The notes beneath the pieces are model-generated. The model was not told where the DNA came from. It saw nothing but the letters and a program-made list of their open reading frames with translations, and did not search any database. Shown piece by piece: positions 43,161 to 52,467 of a stretch of DNA of 64,000 nucleotides. Numbering within the stretch: the stretch's first letter is position 1; the number at the start of each line of letters is the position of its first letter. The translations under genes were made by a program, and so were the position numbers. The DNA comes from Halegenticoccus soli (GTDB lineage Archaea; Halobacteriota; Halobacteria; Halobacteriales; Haloferacaceae). Location of the stretch: positions 248,001-312,000 of the forward strand of contig NZ_PEND01000005.1 of assembly GCF_002844195.1 (NCBI RefSeq), read 5' to 3'.

Positions 43161-44390
43161 TCACCAGCGGGGCTTGTTCGGGAGCCACGCGGCGCGTCCG
43201 ACCTCCGTCTCCGCGTCGGCGTACTCGGCGGCCATCGAACTCACCGACGAGTACGCGAGCGGGTCCGTCTCGTGGTAGCGCTCGCGCATGCGCGCTAACT
43301 CCGACTCGTCGAGTTCGACGCCGAGTCCGGGCTCGTCTGAGAGCGCGATACACCCGTCCTCGAACGCGAGCGGGCCGCCCTCGATCACGTCCTCCGCCAT
43401 CCAGGGGTAGTGAGTGTCGCAGGCGTACCGCACCGTCGGCATGGCCGCCGCGACGTGCGCCATCGCGGCCATACTCACACCCAGGTGCGAGTTCGAGTGC
43501 ATGCCGACGCCCAGGTCGAGCGTCCGGGCGGCGTCGTCGAGGCGCAGGTTCCCGGTCATTCCGCCCCAGTAGTGGTGATCGCTCAGGATGACGTCGACGG
43601 CGTCCAGCTCGACCGCGGGGGCGATCTGGTCGAACTCCGTGACGAACATGTTGGTCGCGATCGGGTAGTCGACGTTCCGTTTTAGCCGGGCGTGGGCGTG
43701 CATGGTCGGGACGGGGTCCTCCAGGAACTGGACGCGCAGGTCCATCTCGCGGAGGCGGCGGGCGATGCGCGTGGCCGTCTCCACGCTCCAGGTCCCGTTG
43801 GGATCGATGCGCAGCGGGACGTCGCGGCCGAACTCCTCGGCCAGGAGTTCGAGCGTCCGGAGCTCCTCGTCGGGGTCGAGCACGCCGCCCTTGACCTTCA
43901 GCGTCCGGAAGCCGTGCTCGCCGACGAACTCGCGCGCCTCTTCGACCATCGACTCCGCCGAGTCGACCTCGTACGGCGCGACGGACGCCGAGTCGGGGTC
44001 GGAGTCGGCGTACTTGTAGAAAAGGTAGCCGGAGAACGCCACCTCGTCGCGGACCTTCCCCCCGAGGACGTTGTAGGCGGGTTCGCCGAGGTGCCTGCCG
44101 AGCAGGTCGACGAGCGCGGTGTCGACCGCGCCGTACGCCATCGGATCCTGCAGGCGGAGTTCCAGCGGTTTGCGGGCGAAGGGGTTCATTCCCTCGACGA
44201 GGCCGGCCGCTCGCTCCAGCGCGTCGATTACGCGCTCGTCGCCGTAGGTTTCGCCGACGCCGACCTCGCCGTCAGCGGTCGTCAGTCGGACGATGGTCCG
44301 TGCCGCGACTTCGCTGTGCGCACCCCAGGAGTTCCGCAGCGGCGGCTCGCGGTGCGCCACGGGGATGACTTCCATCTCTCGGATCTGCAT
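43161..44390 (-). CDS. glucarate dehydratase-like enolase-superfamily enzyme (5)
   Basis: 409 residues. Features of the glucarate dehydratase group: FRTLKVKGGVLDPDEEL (K-x-K), PLRIDPNGTWSVE, VQFLEDPVPTMH, YPIATNMFVTEF, DVILSDHHYWGGM and GVGMHSNSHLGVSMAAM. The enzyme should remove water from D-glucarate or a close analogue to give a 5-keto-4-deoxy acid. The DapA-family gene at 44497, transcribed divergently, is a natural next step. ATG 44390 lies next to a dyad operator. Confidence 0.87.
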   Translation of the reverse strand: MQIREMEVIPVAHREPPLRNSWGAHSEVAARTIVRLTTADGEVGVGETYGDERVIDALERAAGLVEGMNPFARKPLELRLQDPMAYGAVDTALVDLLGRHLGEPAYNVLGGKVRDEVAFSGYLFYKYADSDPDSASVAPYEVDSAESMVEEAREFVGEHGFRTLKVKGGVLDPDEELRTLELLAEEFGRDVPLRIDPNGTWSVETATRIARRLREMDLRVQFLEDPVPTMHAHARLKRNVDYPIATNMFVTEFDQIAPAVELDAVDVILSDHHYWGGMTGNLRLDDAARTLDLGVGMHSNSHLGVSMAAMAHVAAAMPTVRYACDTHYPWMAEDVIEGGPLAFEDGCIALSDEPGLGVELDESELARMRERYHETDPLAYSSVSSMAAEYADAETEVGRAAWLPNKPRW

Positions 44391-44391
44391 C

Positions 44392-44406
44392 TGTCACGTA
44401 GTGACA
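44392..44406. promoter_or_regulatory. perfect 6-bp-arm dyad in the divergent promoter
   Basis: TGTCACGTAGTGACA has perfect arms TGTCAC and GTGACA around GTA, one base upstream of the glucarate dehydratase-like ATG. It lies in the 106-bp region shared with the DapA-family gene at 44497, whose TATA-like TTTTAC is near 44463. A repressor bound here would block the dehydratase and perhaps both genes. IclR/GntR-type regulators use such dyads, but none is encoded next to it. Confidence 0.5.
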
Positions 44407-44496
44407 CAGCGGAGATCTCGTTAAAGCTACCGACTGAACGGGCCGTCCGCCGGGCGGCAAGACTTTTACCCGCCGTTTGCGAGCTATCGTCTAGCG

Positions 44497-45441
44497 ATGA
44501 GCTACGAACCGCTCAAATCGGACCTCAGAGGCGTCGCCTTCACGAACCCCACGCCGTTCAGCGACGACGGCGAGGAGGTACTCCACGACGAACTCGCCGA
44601 CAACGTTCGGGCGCTGAAGGAGGCGGGCGCGCGCCTCGTCCTCCCCTGCGGCAACACGGGGGAGTACTACTCCCTGTCGGATGATGAGCGCGTCGCCGTC
44701 GTCGAGACCGTCGTCGACGCGATGGACGGGACCGGCTCCGTCGTCGCCGGTGTCGGCGGGAGCACGAAGAGCGCGCTCGATCTGATCTCTCGGTACGAGG
44801 AGGTCGGCGCAGACGGTATGATGGTGATGCACCCGGTTCACACGTACATGCACGAGGCGGGCGTTCGCCACTACTACGAGCGCATCGCCGACGCGACCGA
44901 CCTTGGAGTCGTGCTTTACAAGCGCGGCCCGGAGCTGTCCGTCGAGAACATCGCGGCGCTCTCGGAGCGGGAGAACGTCGTCGCCGTGAAGTTCGCGGTG
45001 AACGACGTAAAGGAGTTTTCGAAAGCGGTCGAGATGGCGGAGGGCGACGTCGTCTGGTCCAACGGCATCGCCGAGCGGTTCGCGCCCGCCTTCGCCGTCG
45101 AGGGGGCCGAGGGGTTCACCACGGGCATCGGAAACTTCGTCCCAAAAGCGGTCCTCGCGCTCATGGAGGCGCTGCGCGAGGGCGATTACGATCGCGCGAA
45201 GCGCATCCGGGATACGCTCTGGACCTACGAGGATCTGCGCGAAGAGCCGGGCGAGGGGAACTTCATGGACGCGGCGAACAACGTCCCCGCGGTGAAGTAC
45301 GGCATGGAACTGGCCGGGCTGTACGGCGGTCCGGTCCGGGAGCCGCTCGTCGACCTCGGCGACGAGGACAGGGCGCGGGCCGAGGAGTACTACGAGCGGA
45401 TCCGCGCGGCCGAGTACGAGCCTGCGCAAACGGCCGACTGA
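44497..45441 (+). CDS. DapA-family lyase 2 (keto-deoxy-glucarate dehydratase/aldolase-like)
   Basis: 314 residues. LVLPCGNTGEYYSLSDDERV, GVVLYKRGPELSVENIAAL with catalytic Tyr, and VVAVKFAVNDVKEFSKAVE with the Schiff-base Lys. The pattern is closer to 5-dehydro-4-deoxyglucarate dehydratase and related sugar-acid lyases than to lysine-pathway DapA. Pairing with the glucarate dehydratase-like gene at 43161 supports a D-glucarate/galactarate breakdown step. Confidence 0.85.
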   Translation: MSYEPLKSDLRGVAFTNPTPFSDDGEEVLHDELADNVRALKEAGARLVLPCGNTGEYYSLSDDERVAVVETVVDAMDGTGSVVAGVGGSTKSALDLISRYEEVGADGMMVMHPVHTYMHEAGVRHYYERIADATDLGVVLYKRGPELSVENIAALSERENVVAVKFAVNDVKEFSKAVEMAEGDVVWSNGIAERFAPAFAVEGAEGFTTGIGNFVPKAVLALMEALREGDYDRAKRIRDTLWTYEDLREEPGEGNFMDAANNVPAVKYGMELAGLYGGPVREPLVDLGDEDRARAEEYYERIRAAEYEPAQTAD

Positions 45442-45469
45442 GGACGACGGCGGGTTTCAGCATAATTCA

Positions 45470-46929
45470 AGGTGGAGCCTCCGACCTCAAGGAGCGACCG
45501 AAGGGAGCGAGTAGGTCGGAGAGGAAACCGACGAAGGACGGCGCAACCGCACGACGGTAGCTACCCGACTCCCGAACGTATAAGTACCGTCGGGTAGTAA
45601 TCTGAAACATGGAGGTGCGTCGAACCGCGCCGGTCAAACTCATCGTCCCCGATGAGCGCCGCGACGACCTCCACGAATCCGCCCGGCAGTTCCTTCACTG
45701 TGCGAACCGCTCCGCCGAGTTCTGTTGGGACGACACCGACTACACGAACTGCGTTACGGCGAACACGACCGCACGGGACGCGCTCTACGCGGAACTACGG
45801 GAGGGAACCGACCTCACCGCGAACCTCGTTCAAGAAGCCATCCGACGCGCCGTGCAAGCGACGAAAGGGTGCGTCGAACGGTGGAAACAGGGCAAGCGCG
45901 TGAGTCAACCGGAGTTCACGTCATGGAGCATGGTCTACGATAAGCGGAGCGCGACGTTCTACCGCGACCGTGTTTCTCTTTCGACCGTCAACGGGCGCGT
46001 CGAGTGCGACTTTGAACTTCCGGCAGATAGTCCAACACCCTACGAGCGGTACGTTCTCTCGGAGGACTACGAGTTCCGGGCGAGCACACTGCAATACGAT
46101 AAGGCGACCGACGAGTTCTACTTCCACATCACGACGCGGAAGTACGATAGCGACGAATCCGAGGTTTCGGAAGATACCGAGCACCAAACAGTCCTCGGTA
46201 TCGACCTCGGCGTCAACAGCCTCGCAGTGGCTTCGACCGGAACGTTCTGGCAGGGCGACGAGTATGACCACTGGTGCCGCGAGTTTGAGAAGCGACGCGG
46301 TGAGATGCAGCAGCGCGGAACGCAAGCCGCGCACAACGCGCTCCTTCGACTCGGCAAGCGAGAAGAAGCGTGGCGGAAGCAGTACATCCACACCGTCGCT
46401 AACGAGATCGTCACGGAAGCCGTCGAGAACAGATGCGACGTAATTGCGTTCGAGGACCTGACGGACATCCGCGAGCGGCTTCCGCAGGCGAAGTGGCACC
46501 ACGTCTGGGCGTTTCGGCGTCTATTCGAGTACGTCGAGTACAAGGCACCGGAGCGCGGCGTCACGGCGAAGCAGGTTGCGCCGAACCACACGTCCCAACG
46601 CTGTTCTCGGGCGGACTGTGGGTTCACGCACGAAGCGAACCGTGACGGCGAACAGTTCCACTGCCAGAAGTGCGGCTACGAGGTCAACGCGGACTACAAC
46701 ACAGCGAAGAATATCGGGCTACGCTACGCCCGAAAGCGGAAACACAGACTCCGTTCCTCGCCCAAGTCGGGGAGCGGAGACGCACCAGTAGACGTGCGTA
46801 TAAATGGTGGGACGTTGAACGGCAAGAGTCACCAGCCAATTGCCGGTGACTGATTGCCGGGAGTCCACATCAAAGCCCTACCCTCAACGAGCGAACCCCG
46901 TATGGGGTGAGCGAAGTAGGGTAGGGTAG
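45470..46929 (+). mobile_element. IS1341-type (tnpB-only) element C
   Basis: A single tnpB without tnpA. The ends are approximate. The left end has 9-bp arms CTCCGACCT and AGGTCGGAG (about 45479-45522), and the right end 8-bp arms CCCTACCC and GGGTAGGG (46876-46926) enclosing ACCCC-GTAT-GGGGT. Both share a CCTCAA-x-GAGCGA core, so they are the paired subterminal structures of one element. It stops two bases before the stop codon of the thiamine-diphosphate enzyme gene. Transposition would need TnpA in trans. Confidence 0.78.
45609..46853 (+). CDS. tnpB: TnpB of element C (RuvC residues present)
   Basis: 414 residues. RuvC motif I VLGIDLGVNSLAV, motif II VIAFEDLTDIRERLP with Glu intact, zinc ribbon CSRADCGFTHEANRD...CQKCG, and motif III EVNADYNTAKNIG. 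All catalytic positions look normal, unlike the TnpB proteins of elements A and D. An RNA-guided nuclease function is therefore plausible, with guide RNA from the right end near 46850-46930. Confidence 0.92.
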   Translation: MEVRRTAPVKLIVPDERRDDLHESARQFLHCANRSAEFCWDDTDYTNCVTANTTARDALYAELREGTDLTANLVQEAIRRAVQATKGCVERWKQGKRVSQPEFTSWSMVYDKRSATFYRDRVSLSTVNGRVECDFELPADSPTPYERYVLSEDYEFRASTLQYDKATDEFYFHITTRKYDSDESEVSEDTEHQTVLGIDLGVNSLAVASTGTFWQGDEYDHWCREFEKRRGEMQQRGTQAAHNALLRLGKREEAWRKQYIHTVANEIVTEAVENRCDVIAFEDLTDIRERLPQAKWHHVWAFRRLFEYVEYKAPERGVTAKQVAPNHTSQRCSRADCGFTHEANRDGEQFHCQKCGYEVNADYNTAKNIGLRYARKRKHRLRSSPKSGSGDAPVDVRINGGTLNGKSHQPIAGD

Positions 46930-46930
46930 T

Positions 46931-48718
46931 TTACAACGTCAGCGCTGAGTCGTACTCGGCCGCCTCGGCGGCCGAGGGCTCCGTCGTCTCGACGGCCACG
47001 TCGACGAGCGTCGGGCCGCCGCGTTCGAACGCTTCGGCGACGGCGTCGCCCGCGTCGGCGGCGGTCTCGACGCGCACGGCATCCCAGCCGAACCCCTCCG
47101 CGATCTGCGCGTAGGAGGGCGACTCCCAAGTGAACTCGTGATCGTCGGTGTACTCCCGTATCTTCGGCGACTTGCTGATGATGCCGTAATCGCTGTTGTT
47201 CGAGACGACGAGGACGATATCCAGATCGTACTCGGCGGCGGTGTGGAGCTCGTGGATGCACATCATGAGCCCGCCGTCGCCGGAGAGGCACAGAACCGGG
47301 CGGTCCGGGCGGGCGATCGCCGCGCCGATCGCCGCGGGGAGGCCGACGCCCATGCCCGCCCACGATCCGGCCGTGACGAACCGCCGGCGGCCGTAGCACT
47401 CGAACGCCTGCATCGACCAGAGCCTGAAGCCGCCCACGTCGGTCGTGACGACCGCCTCGCGGGGCGTCGCCTGGCGGACCGCGGCGAGGAGCTCCGGCGT
47501 GTTGGCCGGCGCGCCGCCGCCGAACAGCCCCTCGCCGCGGAGGCGTTCGACGTACTCCTCTCGAACGGCCGAGGCGACTGACGCACCGTTCCACCGGTCG
47601 GCAGGCGCGTCACGCTCCGCCAGCCTACAGAGCAGTTCGTCACCGGCGGCGGTCACGTCAGCGACGACGGCCACGTCCGACTCGTAGGACGCGTCGACGT
47701 CGTCCGGGTTCAGGTTGACGTGCACGAGCGCGTCGCCCATCGGGAGCTCCCAGTGGTCGGTCGTCACGCCGTCGAAGTCGGTTCCGAGCGCGAGCACCAC
47801 GTCGGCGGCGGCGAGCGCGCGGCGCGCGCCGGCCGGGAGGTGACTGCCGGTGACGCCGAGCCAGCGGGGGTCGTCCTCGGGGAAGACCCCCTTCCCCTTG
47901 TACGACGTGACGACCGGCGCGTCGAGGGCGTCGGCGAGTTCGCGGACGACGCGCGGGCCGTCATCGCTCCGGCGCGCGCCGCCGCCGGCGTAGACCACCG
48001 GACGCTCGGCCGACGCCAGGGCGGCGGCGGCCGCCTCGTACGCGGCGGCGTTGTCGTACCTCGTCTCGCCGACCGACACCTCGGCGTCGGGGGCCTCGAA
48101 CTCCGCCGCGAGGATGCCGCTCGGCACGCCGAGGCGGACGGGTCCGTACGGCGGCGTCAGCGCCGTCTCGATCCCCCGCGAGACCGCCGCGGGCAGATCG
48201 CGCGGTCGCTCGACCGTCACGTTCGCCTTCACGACGTTGTCGAACGTGTCAGGTTCGATCTCGTGGATCGGCCCCTTGCCGCGGTCCGCCGGGTTCACGT
48301 CGGCGGAGACGTGGAGGATCGGGACGTTGTCCTCGGCGGCGTTCTTGAGCCCGTGCATCGCGTTCGTGTCGCCCGGTCCCGGGACGGTGAGCGTCGCGGC
48401 GGGCGTCCCGGACGCTTCGAAGTACCCCCAGGCGACGTGCGGGACGGCCGTCTCGTGGCGCGCCATCACGTAGGTCATCTCCCCGCGCTCGACGACGCTG
48501 CGGTCGAGCGGGAGCGTCTGCGTGCCGGGGATGCCGACGAGGACCTCCACGCCCACGTCGAGGAGCGCCTCGTACACGTACTCGCTGCCGCGCTTCGCCG
48601 AACCCGACCGCTCGACGGTGTTCGATCCGCCCGCGCCCGTCGGGTCGGCGCTATCGTCCGCACCCGTCGATCCGTCACCGTCGCCCGCGCCCCTGGATCC
48701 GTCGCCGTCGTTCGTCAT
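46931..48718 (-). CDS. thiamine-diphosphate-dependent enzyme, acetolactate synthase-like
   Basis: 595 residues. The N-terminal 40 residues are Gly/Asp/Ser-rich. The catalytic Glu region is YVMARHETAVPHVAWGYF, and the ThDP-Mg motif is LCLSGDGGLMMCIHEL with VSNNSDYGI. The middle domain lacks the usual full FAD signature. It may be an acetolactate synthase paralog or an oxo-acid decarboxylase/carboligase acting on keto acids from this region. Element C ends immediately after its stop. Confidence 0.85.
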   Translation of the reverse strand: MTNDGDGSRGAGDGDGSTGADDSADPTGAGGSNTVERSGSAKRGSEYVYEALLDVGVEVLVGIPGTQTLPLDRSVVERGEMTYVMARHETAVPHVAWGYFEASGTPAATLTVPGPGDTNAMHGLKNAAEDNVPILHVSADVNPADRGKGPIHEIEPDTFDNVVKANVTVERPRDLPAAVSRGIETALTPPYGPVRLGVPSGILAAEFEAPDAEVSVGETRYDNAAAYEAAAAALASAERPVVYAGGGARRSDDGPRVVRELADALDAPVVTSYKGKGVFPEDDPRWLGVTGSHLPAGARRALAAADVVLALGTDFDGVTTDHWELPMGDALVHVNLNPDDVDASYESDVAVVADVTAAGDELLCRLAERDAPADRWNGASVASAVREEYVERLRGEGLFGGGAPANTPELLAAVRQATPREAVVTTDVGGFRLWSMQAFECYGRRRFVTAGSWAGMGVGLPAAIGAAIARPDRPVLCLSGDGGLMMCIHELHTAAEYDLDIVLVVSNNSDYGIISKSPKIREYTDDHEFTWESPSYAQIAEGFGWDAVRVETAADAGDAVAEAFERGGPTLVDVAVETTEPSAAEAAEYDSALTL

Positions 48719-48884
48719 GCGTAGGAAGTCCCGAAGCGCCGTGTTAGCTCTTTTGCAAACGGCCGTTCGCGTCCCTCGCCCGCCGGATCAACCCTTCCCG
48801 CCCCGAAGTCCCGTGAATCGCCGCGATCCGACGCGACTCGCCGCGAGGCGAAGGTATTACACGCGCGTCGAGTCATCTGTTCCC

Positions 48885-49226
48885 ATGAGCCACAGCAGTC
48901 CGTTCACCGTCGGCGTCACCGGCGGAAGCGCCTACGACCTCGCGGTCGAATCGGCGGTCTTCGACGGCCTGAACGTCGATCTGCGGCCTGTCGACGTCGA
49001 GAGCACCGACGACCTCGCGGGAAAGCTCGCGGGGGCCGACGCCGTCATGGACAGGCTGATGACCGCGCCGTACACGGCGGAGGTGATAGACGCCCTCGAC
49101 GGCTGTCGCGTCATCGCCCGCTGCGGGATCGGCGTCGACAAGATCGACTGCGAGGCCGCCGCCGCGGCCGGGGCGTACGTCCTCAACGTCCCGAGCTACT
49201 GCGAGCACGAGGTGTCGGACCACGCG
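48885..49226 (+). pseudogene. D-2-hydroxyacid dehydrogenase truncated by element D
   Basis: 114 codons of the N-terminal catalytic domain remain (MSHSSPFTVGVTGGSAYDLA, RVIARCGIGVDKIDCEAAAA, AYVLNVPSYCEHEVSDHA). The family is about 320 residues long. Element D begins right after codon 114. Sequence beyond the element (50888 onward) does not continue the protein: it reads five codons and a stop, so the NAD domain is missing. IS insertion was followed or accompanied by loss of about 600 bp. Confidence 0.82.
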
Positions 49227-49253
49227 TTGACATCCTCCACGCGCCTAAAGGCG

Positions 49254-49308
49254 TCCCCAGAACGCTTTGCGTTCTGGTGTGCGGACGAGACGCAGAGCGT
49301 CTCGTCAA
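49254..49308. repeat. 55-bp twin-hairpin insert in the right end of element D (copy 2)
   Basis: Hairpin 1 is 49257-49277, 9-bp arms CCAGAACGC and GCGTTCTGG, loop TTT. A 6-nt spacer follows. Hairpin 2 is 49284-49306, 10-bp arms GACGAGACGC and GCGTCTCGTC, loop AGA. Removing 49254-49308 restores the uninterrupted right-end stem CGCGCCTAAAGGCGCG. Geometry (9-3-9, spacer 6, second hairpin with 3-nt loop) and the CAGAAC/GTTCTG core match the insert at 6601-6651. Confidence 0.72.
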
Positions 49309-49370
49309 CGCGGGAATCCTCCCGCTCGGGGTCTGGCATTAGCGCCACCCCCGACGTGAGCGACTTTCTC

Positions 49371-50636
<1,266 letters not shown>

Positions 50637-50674
50637 CGTAGTCTATTTGGTCCCTCGGTCTAATAAGTCTATTG

Positions 50675-50812
50675 ATGAGACCGAACATCGACATTCCGTG
50701 GAGTATCCACGGGCGGGTGAAAGACCACGCCGAATGCAACGACATGAACTTGACTGAGGCGTATTGCGACGTGCTTGAACGCGGTCTCAAAGACGTGGAG
50801 ACCCCGGACTGA
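50675..50812 (+). CDS. small divergent protein of element D (45 aa)
   Basis: ATG 50675 to TGA 50812 encodes MRPNIDIPWSIHGRVKDHAE, then CNDMNLTEAYCDVLERGLKD. Basic-strand plus two-helix pattern resembles a ribbon-helix-helix DNA-binding protein. It is transcribed away from tnpB with 38 bp between start codons, the position tnpA would hold in a full element. It may regulate tnpB or the element's guide RNA. Its codons contain a perfect 7-bp-arm hairpin (CCGTGGA and TCCACGG, near 50696-50712). Confidence 0.6.
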   Translation: MRPNIDIPWSIHGRVKDHAECNDMNLTEAYCDVLERGLKDVETPD

Positions 50813-50887
50813 GTGTCGTCGGTGGTTTGTGTAGTTCTGTGGTCGCTTGACCCCCGCCTGAAGGCGGCGGCATGCGCTTACTTATAT

Positions 50888-51109
50888 GTCATGTTCCACG
50901 TTTAGTGGACATCGGCAAAACCGTTTGTCCCGAGTAGGGAACCGAGCGTCCCCCGAGGAAGGTGATCGGTCCAATCGCCAGTCGCGCGGACGAGTGCCGG
51001 ACGCGCCTCAGCACCGAAAGGGTGGATAGGTTCCTCGCCCCTTTGGGAAGAGCGGCAAGCACTGTAGATCGTGCATACGTTTATCACCCGTCCGGTGCCA
51101 CCGACCCGC
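50888..51109. promoter_or_regulatory. upstream region of enolase-superfamily gene 6 with a dyad
   Basis: ATGTTCCAC (50891-50899) and GTGGACAT (50905-50912) form an inverted repeat with one bulged base, right beside the end of element D. The core promoter of the gene at 51110 is further on: TTTATC around 51080-51085 is about 30 nt before its ATG. The dyad could be a distal operator or a relic of the deleted dehydrogenase region. Confidence 0.35.
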
Positions 51110-52333
51110 ATGCAATTCGCAGACATAGCGGCCCACGAGCTGTCATCGCCGATCGAGCCGCCACAGGAGCGGGAGTTCTACGGTGGGACGAGACGCCTGT
51201 TGAAGCGCGACGTCGTCCTCGTCGCCGTCGAGACCGCAGACGGGGAGGTCGGCTACGCGCCCGGCGGCGCGAGCAGTTCGGCGATGCGCGAGTACTTCTC
51301 GGACGCCACCCACAGCGGCTTCGTCGACCTCCTGGAGGAGGAAATCGCACCGGCGTTCGCCGGCCGCGACCTCGACGACGCGGCGGACGTGCACGCGATC
51401 GTCGCCGAACTCGACTTGCCCGACCTGCTCGAATCGCAGGCGGCGTCGGTGCTCGACGTGGCGTACCACGACATCTTCGGCAAGCACCACGGCGCGCCGA
51501 TCTACGAACTGCTCGGCGACGGCGCGGACGTCGCACGCAGGCTGCCGCTGTACGCCAGCGCCGGGATGTACATGCCGCCCGAGGGATACGCGGAGCAGGC
51601 CGCCGCGATCCGGGAGCGGGGCTTTGCGGGCTACAAGTACCGTCCGGGGCTCGGTCCCGAGGAGGACCTCCGGACGATCGAACTCGTTCGGGAGGCCGTC
51701 GGCGAAGAGATGGCCGTCATGGTCGACGCCCACACGTGGTGGAAGCTCGGCGAGCGGTCGTACGGGTTCGACCGGGTGTGCGACCTCGTGGAGGCGTTCG
51801 CCGAGTTCGACCCCTACTGGGTCGAAGAGCCCGTCTCGCCGGCCGACTACGACGCCTACGCTGATCTGTCCTCGCGCACGTCCGTCCCGCTGGCGGGCGG
51901 CGAGAGCGAGGAGTCGCCCGAGGGACTGATCGAACTGGCCGAGACGGGCGGCGTCGACTACCTGCAGGGCGACGTGCGCCACCACGCCGGCTACACCGGG
52001 TGCTGGCGCGCGGTCGAGCACTGCCGGGGCCGGGACGTGACGTTCGTCCCGCACAACTTCGGGACGCACCTCGGGCTCGTCGCCAACGCGCACCTCGCGG
52101 CGGCCGCGCCGGGGACCGAACTGCTCGAATACCCCGTCTTCGGAACGGACTCCGCCGCGATGTACCCCTTCCCCCTGGCGGCGGACATCTTGACGACCGA
52201 GTTGGACATCAGCGACGGGCACCTGACCCTCCCCGACGGGCCGGGGCTGGGCGTGGACGTGAACCTCGACGCGATCGGCGAGTACCCGTACGTCGAGGGC
52301 CCGTGGACGGAGTTCGTCTACGAGGAGTCGTAG
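51110..52333 (+). CDS. enolase-superfamily dehydratase/racemase 6
   Basis: 407 residues. K-x-R in GFAGYKYRPGLG, metal ligands in MAVMVDAHTWWK, YWVEEPVSPADYD and LAGGESEESPEG, and a base His in VTFVPHNFGTHLGL. A third distinct subgroup within the region. Leaderless start at ATG 51110 is supported by the TATA-like box about 30 nt upstream. Substrate probably an acid sugar. Confidence 0.87.
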   Translation: MQFADIAAHELSSPIEPPQEREFYGGTRRLLKRDVVLVAVETADGEVGYAPGGASSSAMREYFSDATHSGFVDLLEEEIAPAFAGRDLDDAADVHAIVAELDLPDLLESQAASVLDVAYHDIFGKHHGAPIYELLGDGADVARRLPLYASAGMYMPPEGYAEQAAAIRERGFAGYKYRPGLGPEEDLRTIELVREAVGEEMAVMVDAHTWWKLGERSYGFDRVCDLVEAFAEFDPYWVEEPVSPADYDAYADLSSRTSVPLAGGESEESPEGLIELAETGGVDYLQGDVRHHAGYTGCWRAVEHCRGRDVTFVPHNFGTHLGLVANAHLAAAAPGTELLEYPVFGTDSAAMYPFPLAADILTTELDISDGHLTLPDGPGLGVDVNLDAIGEYPYVEGPWTEFVYEES

Positions 52334-52467
52334 GGCCGAACGCGGACGAGTGACGGCGATCGTGTCAAGACTATTTTAACAATTATCTTACTGCTAGAAT
52401 TAAGTAACAGAGAGTCTAGATACACTCCTGTGGCTGTTAATGTCAGTCACAAAAGGAGCTGAACGAT

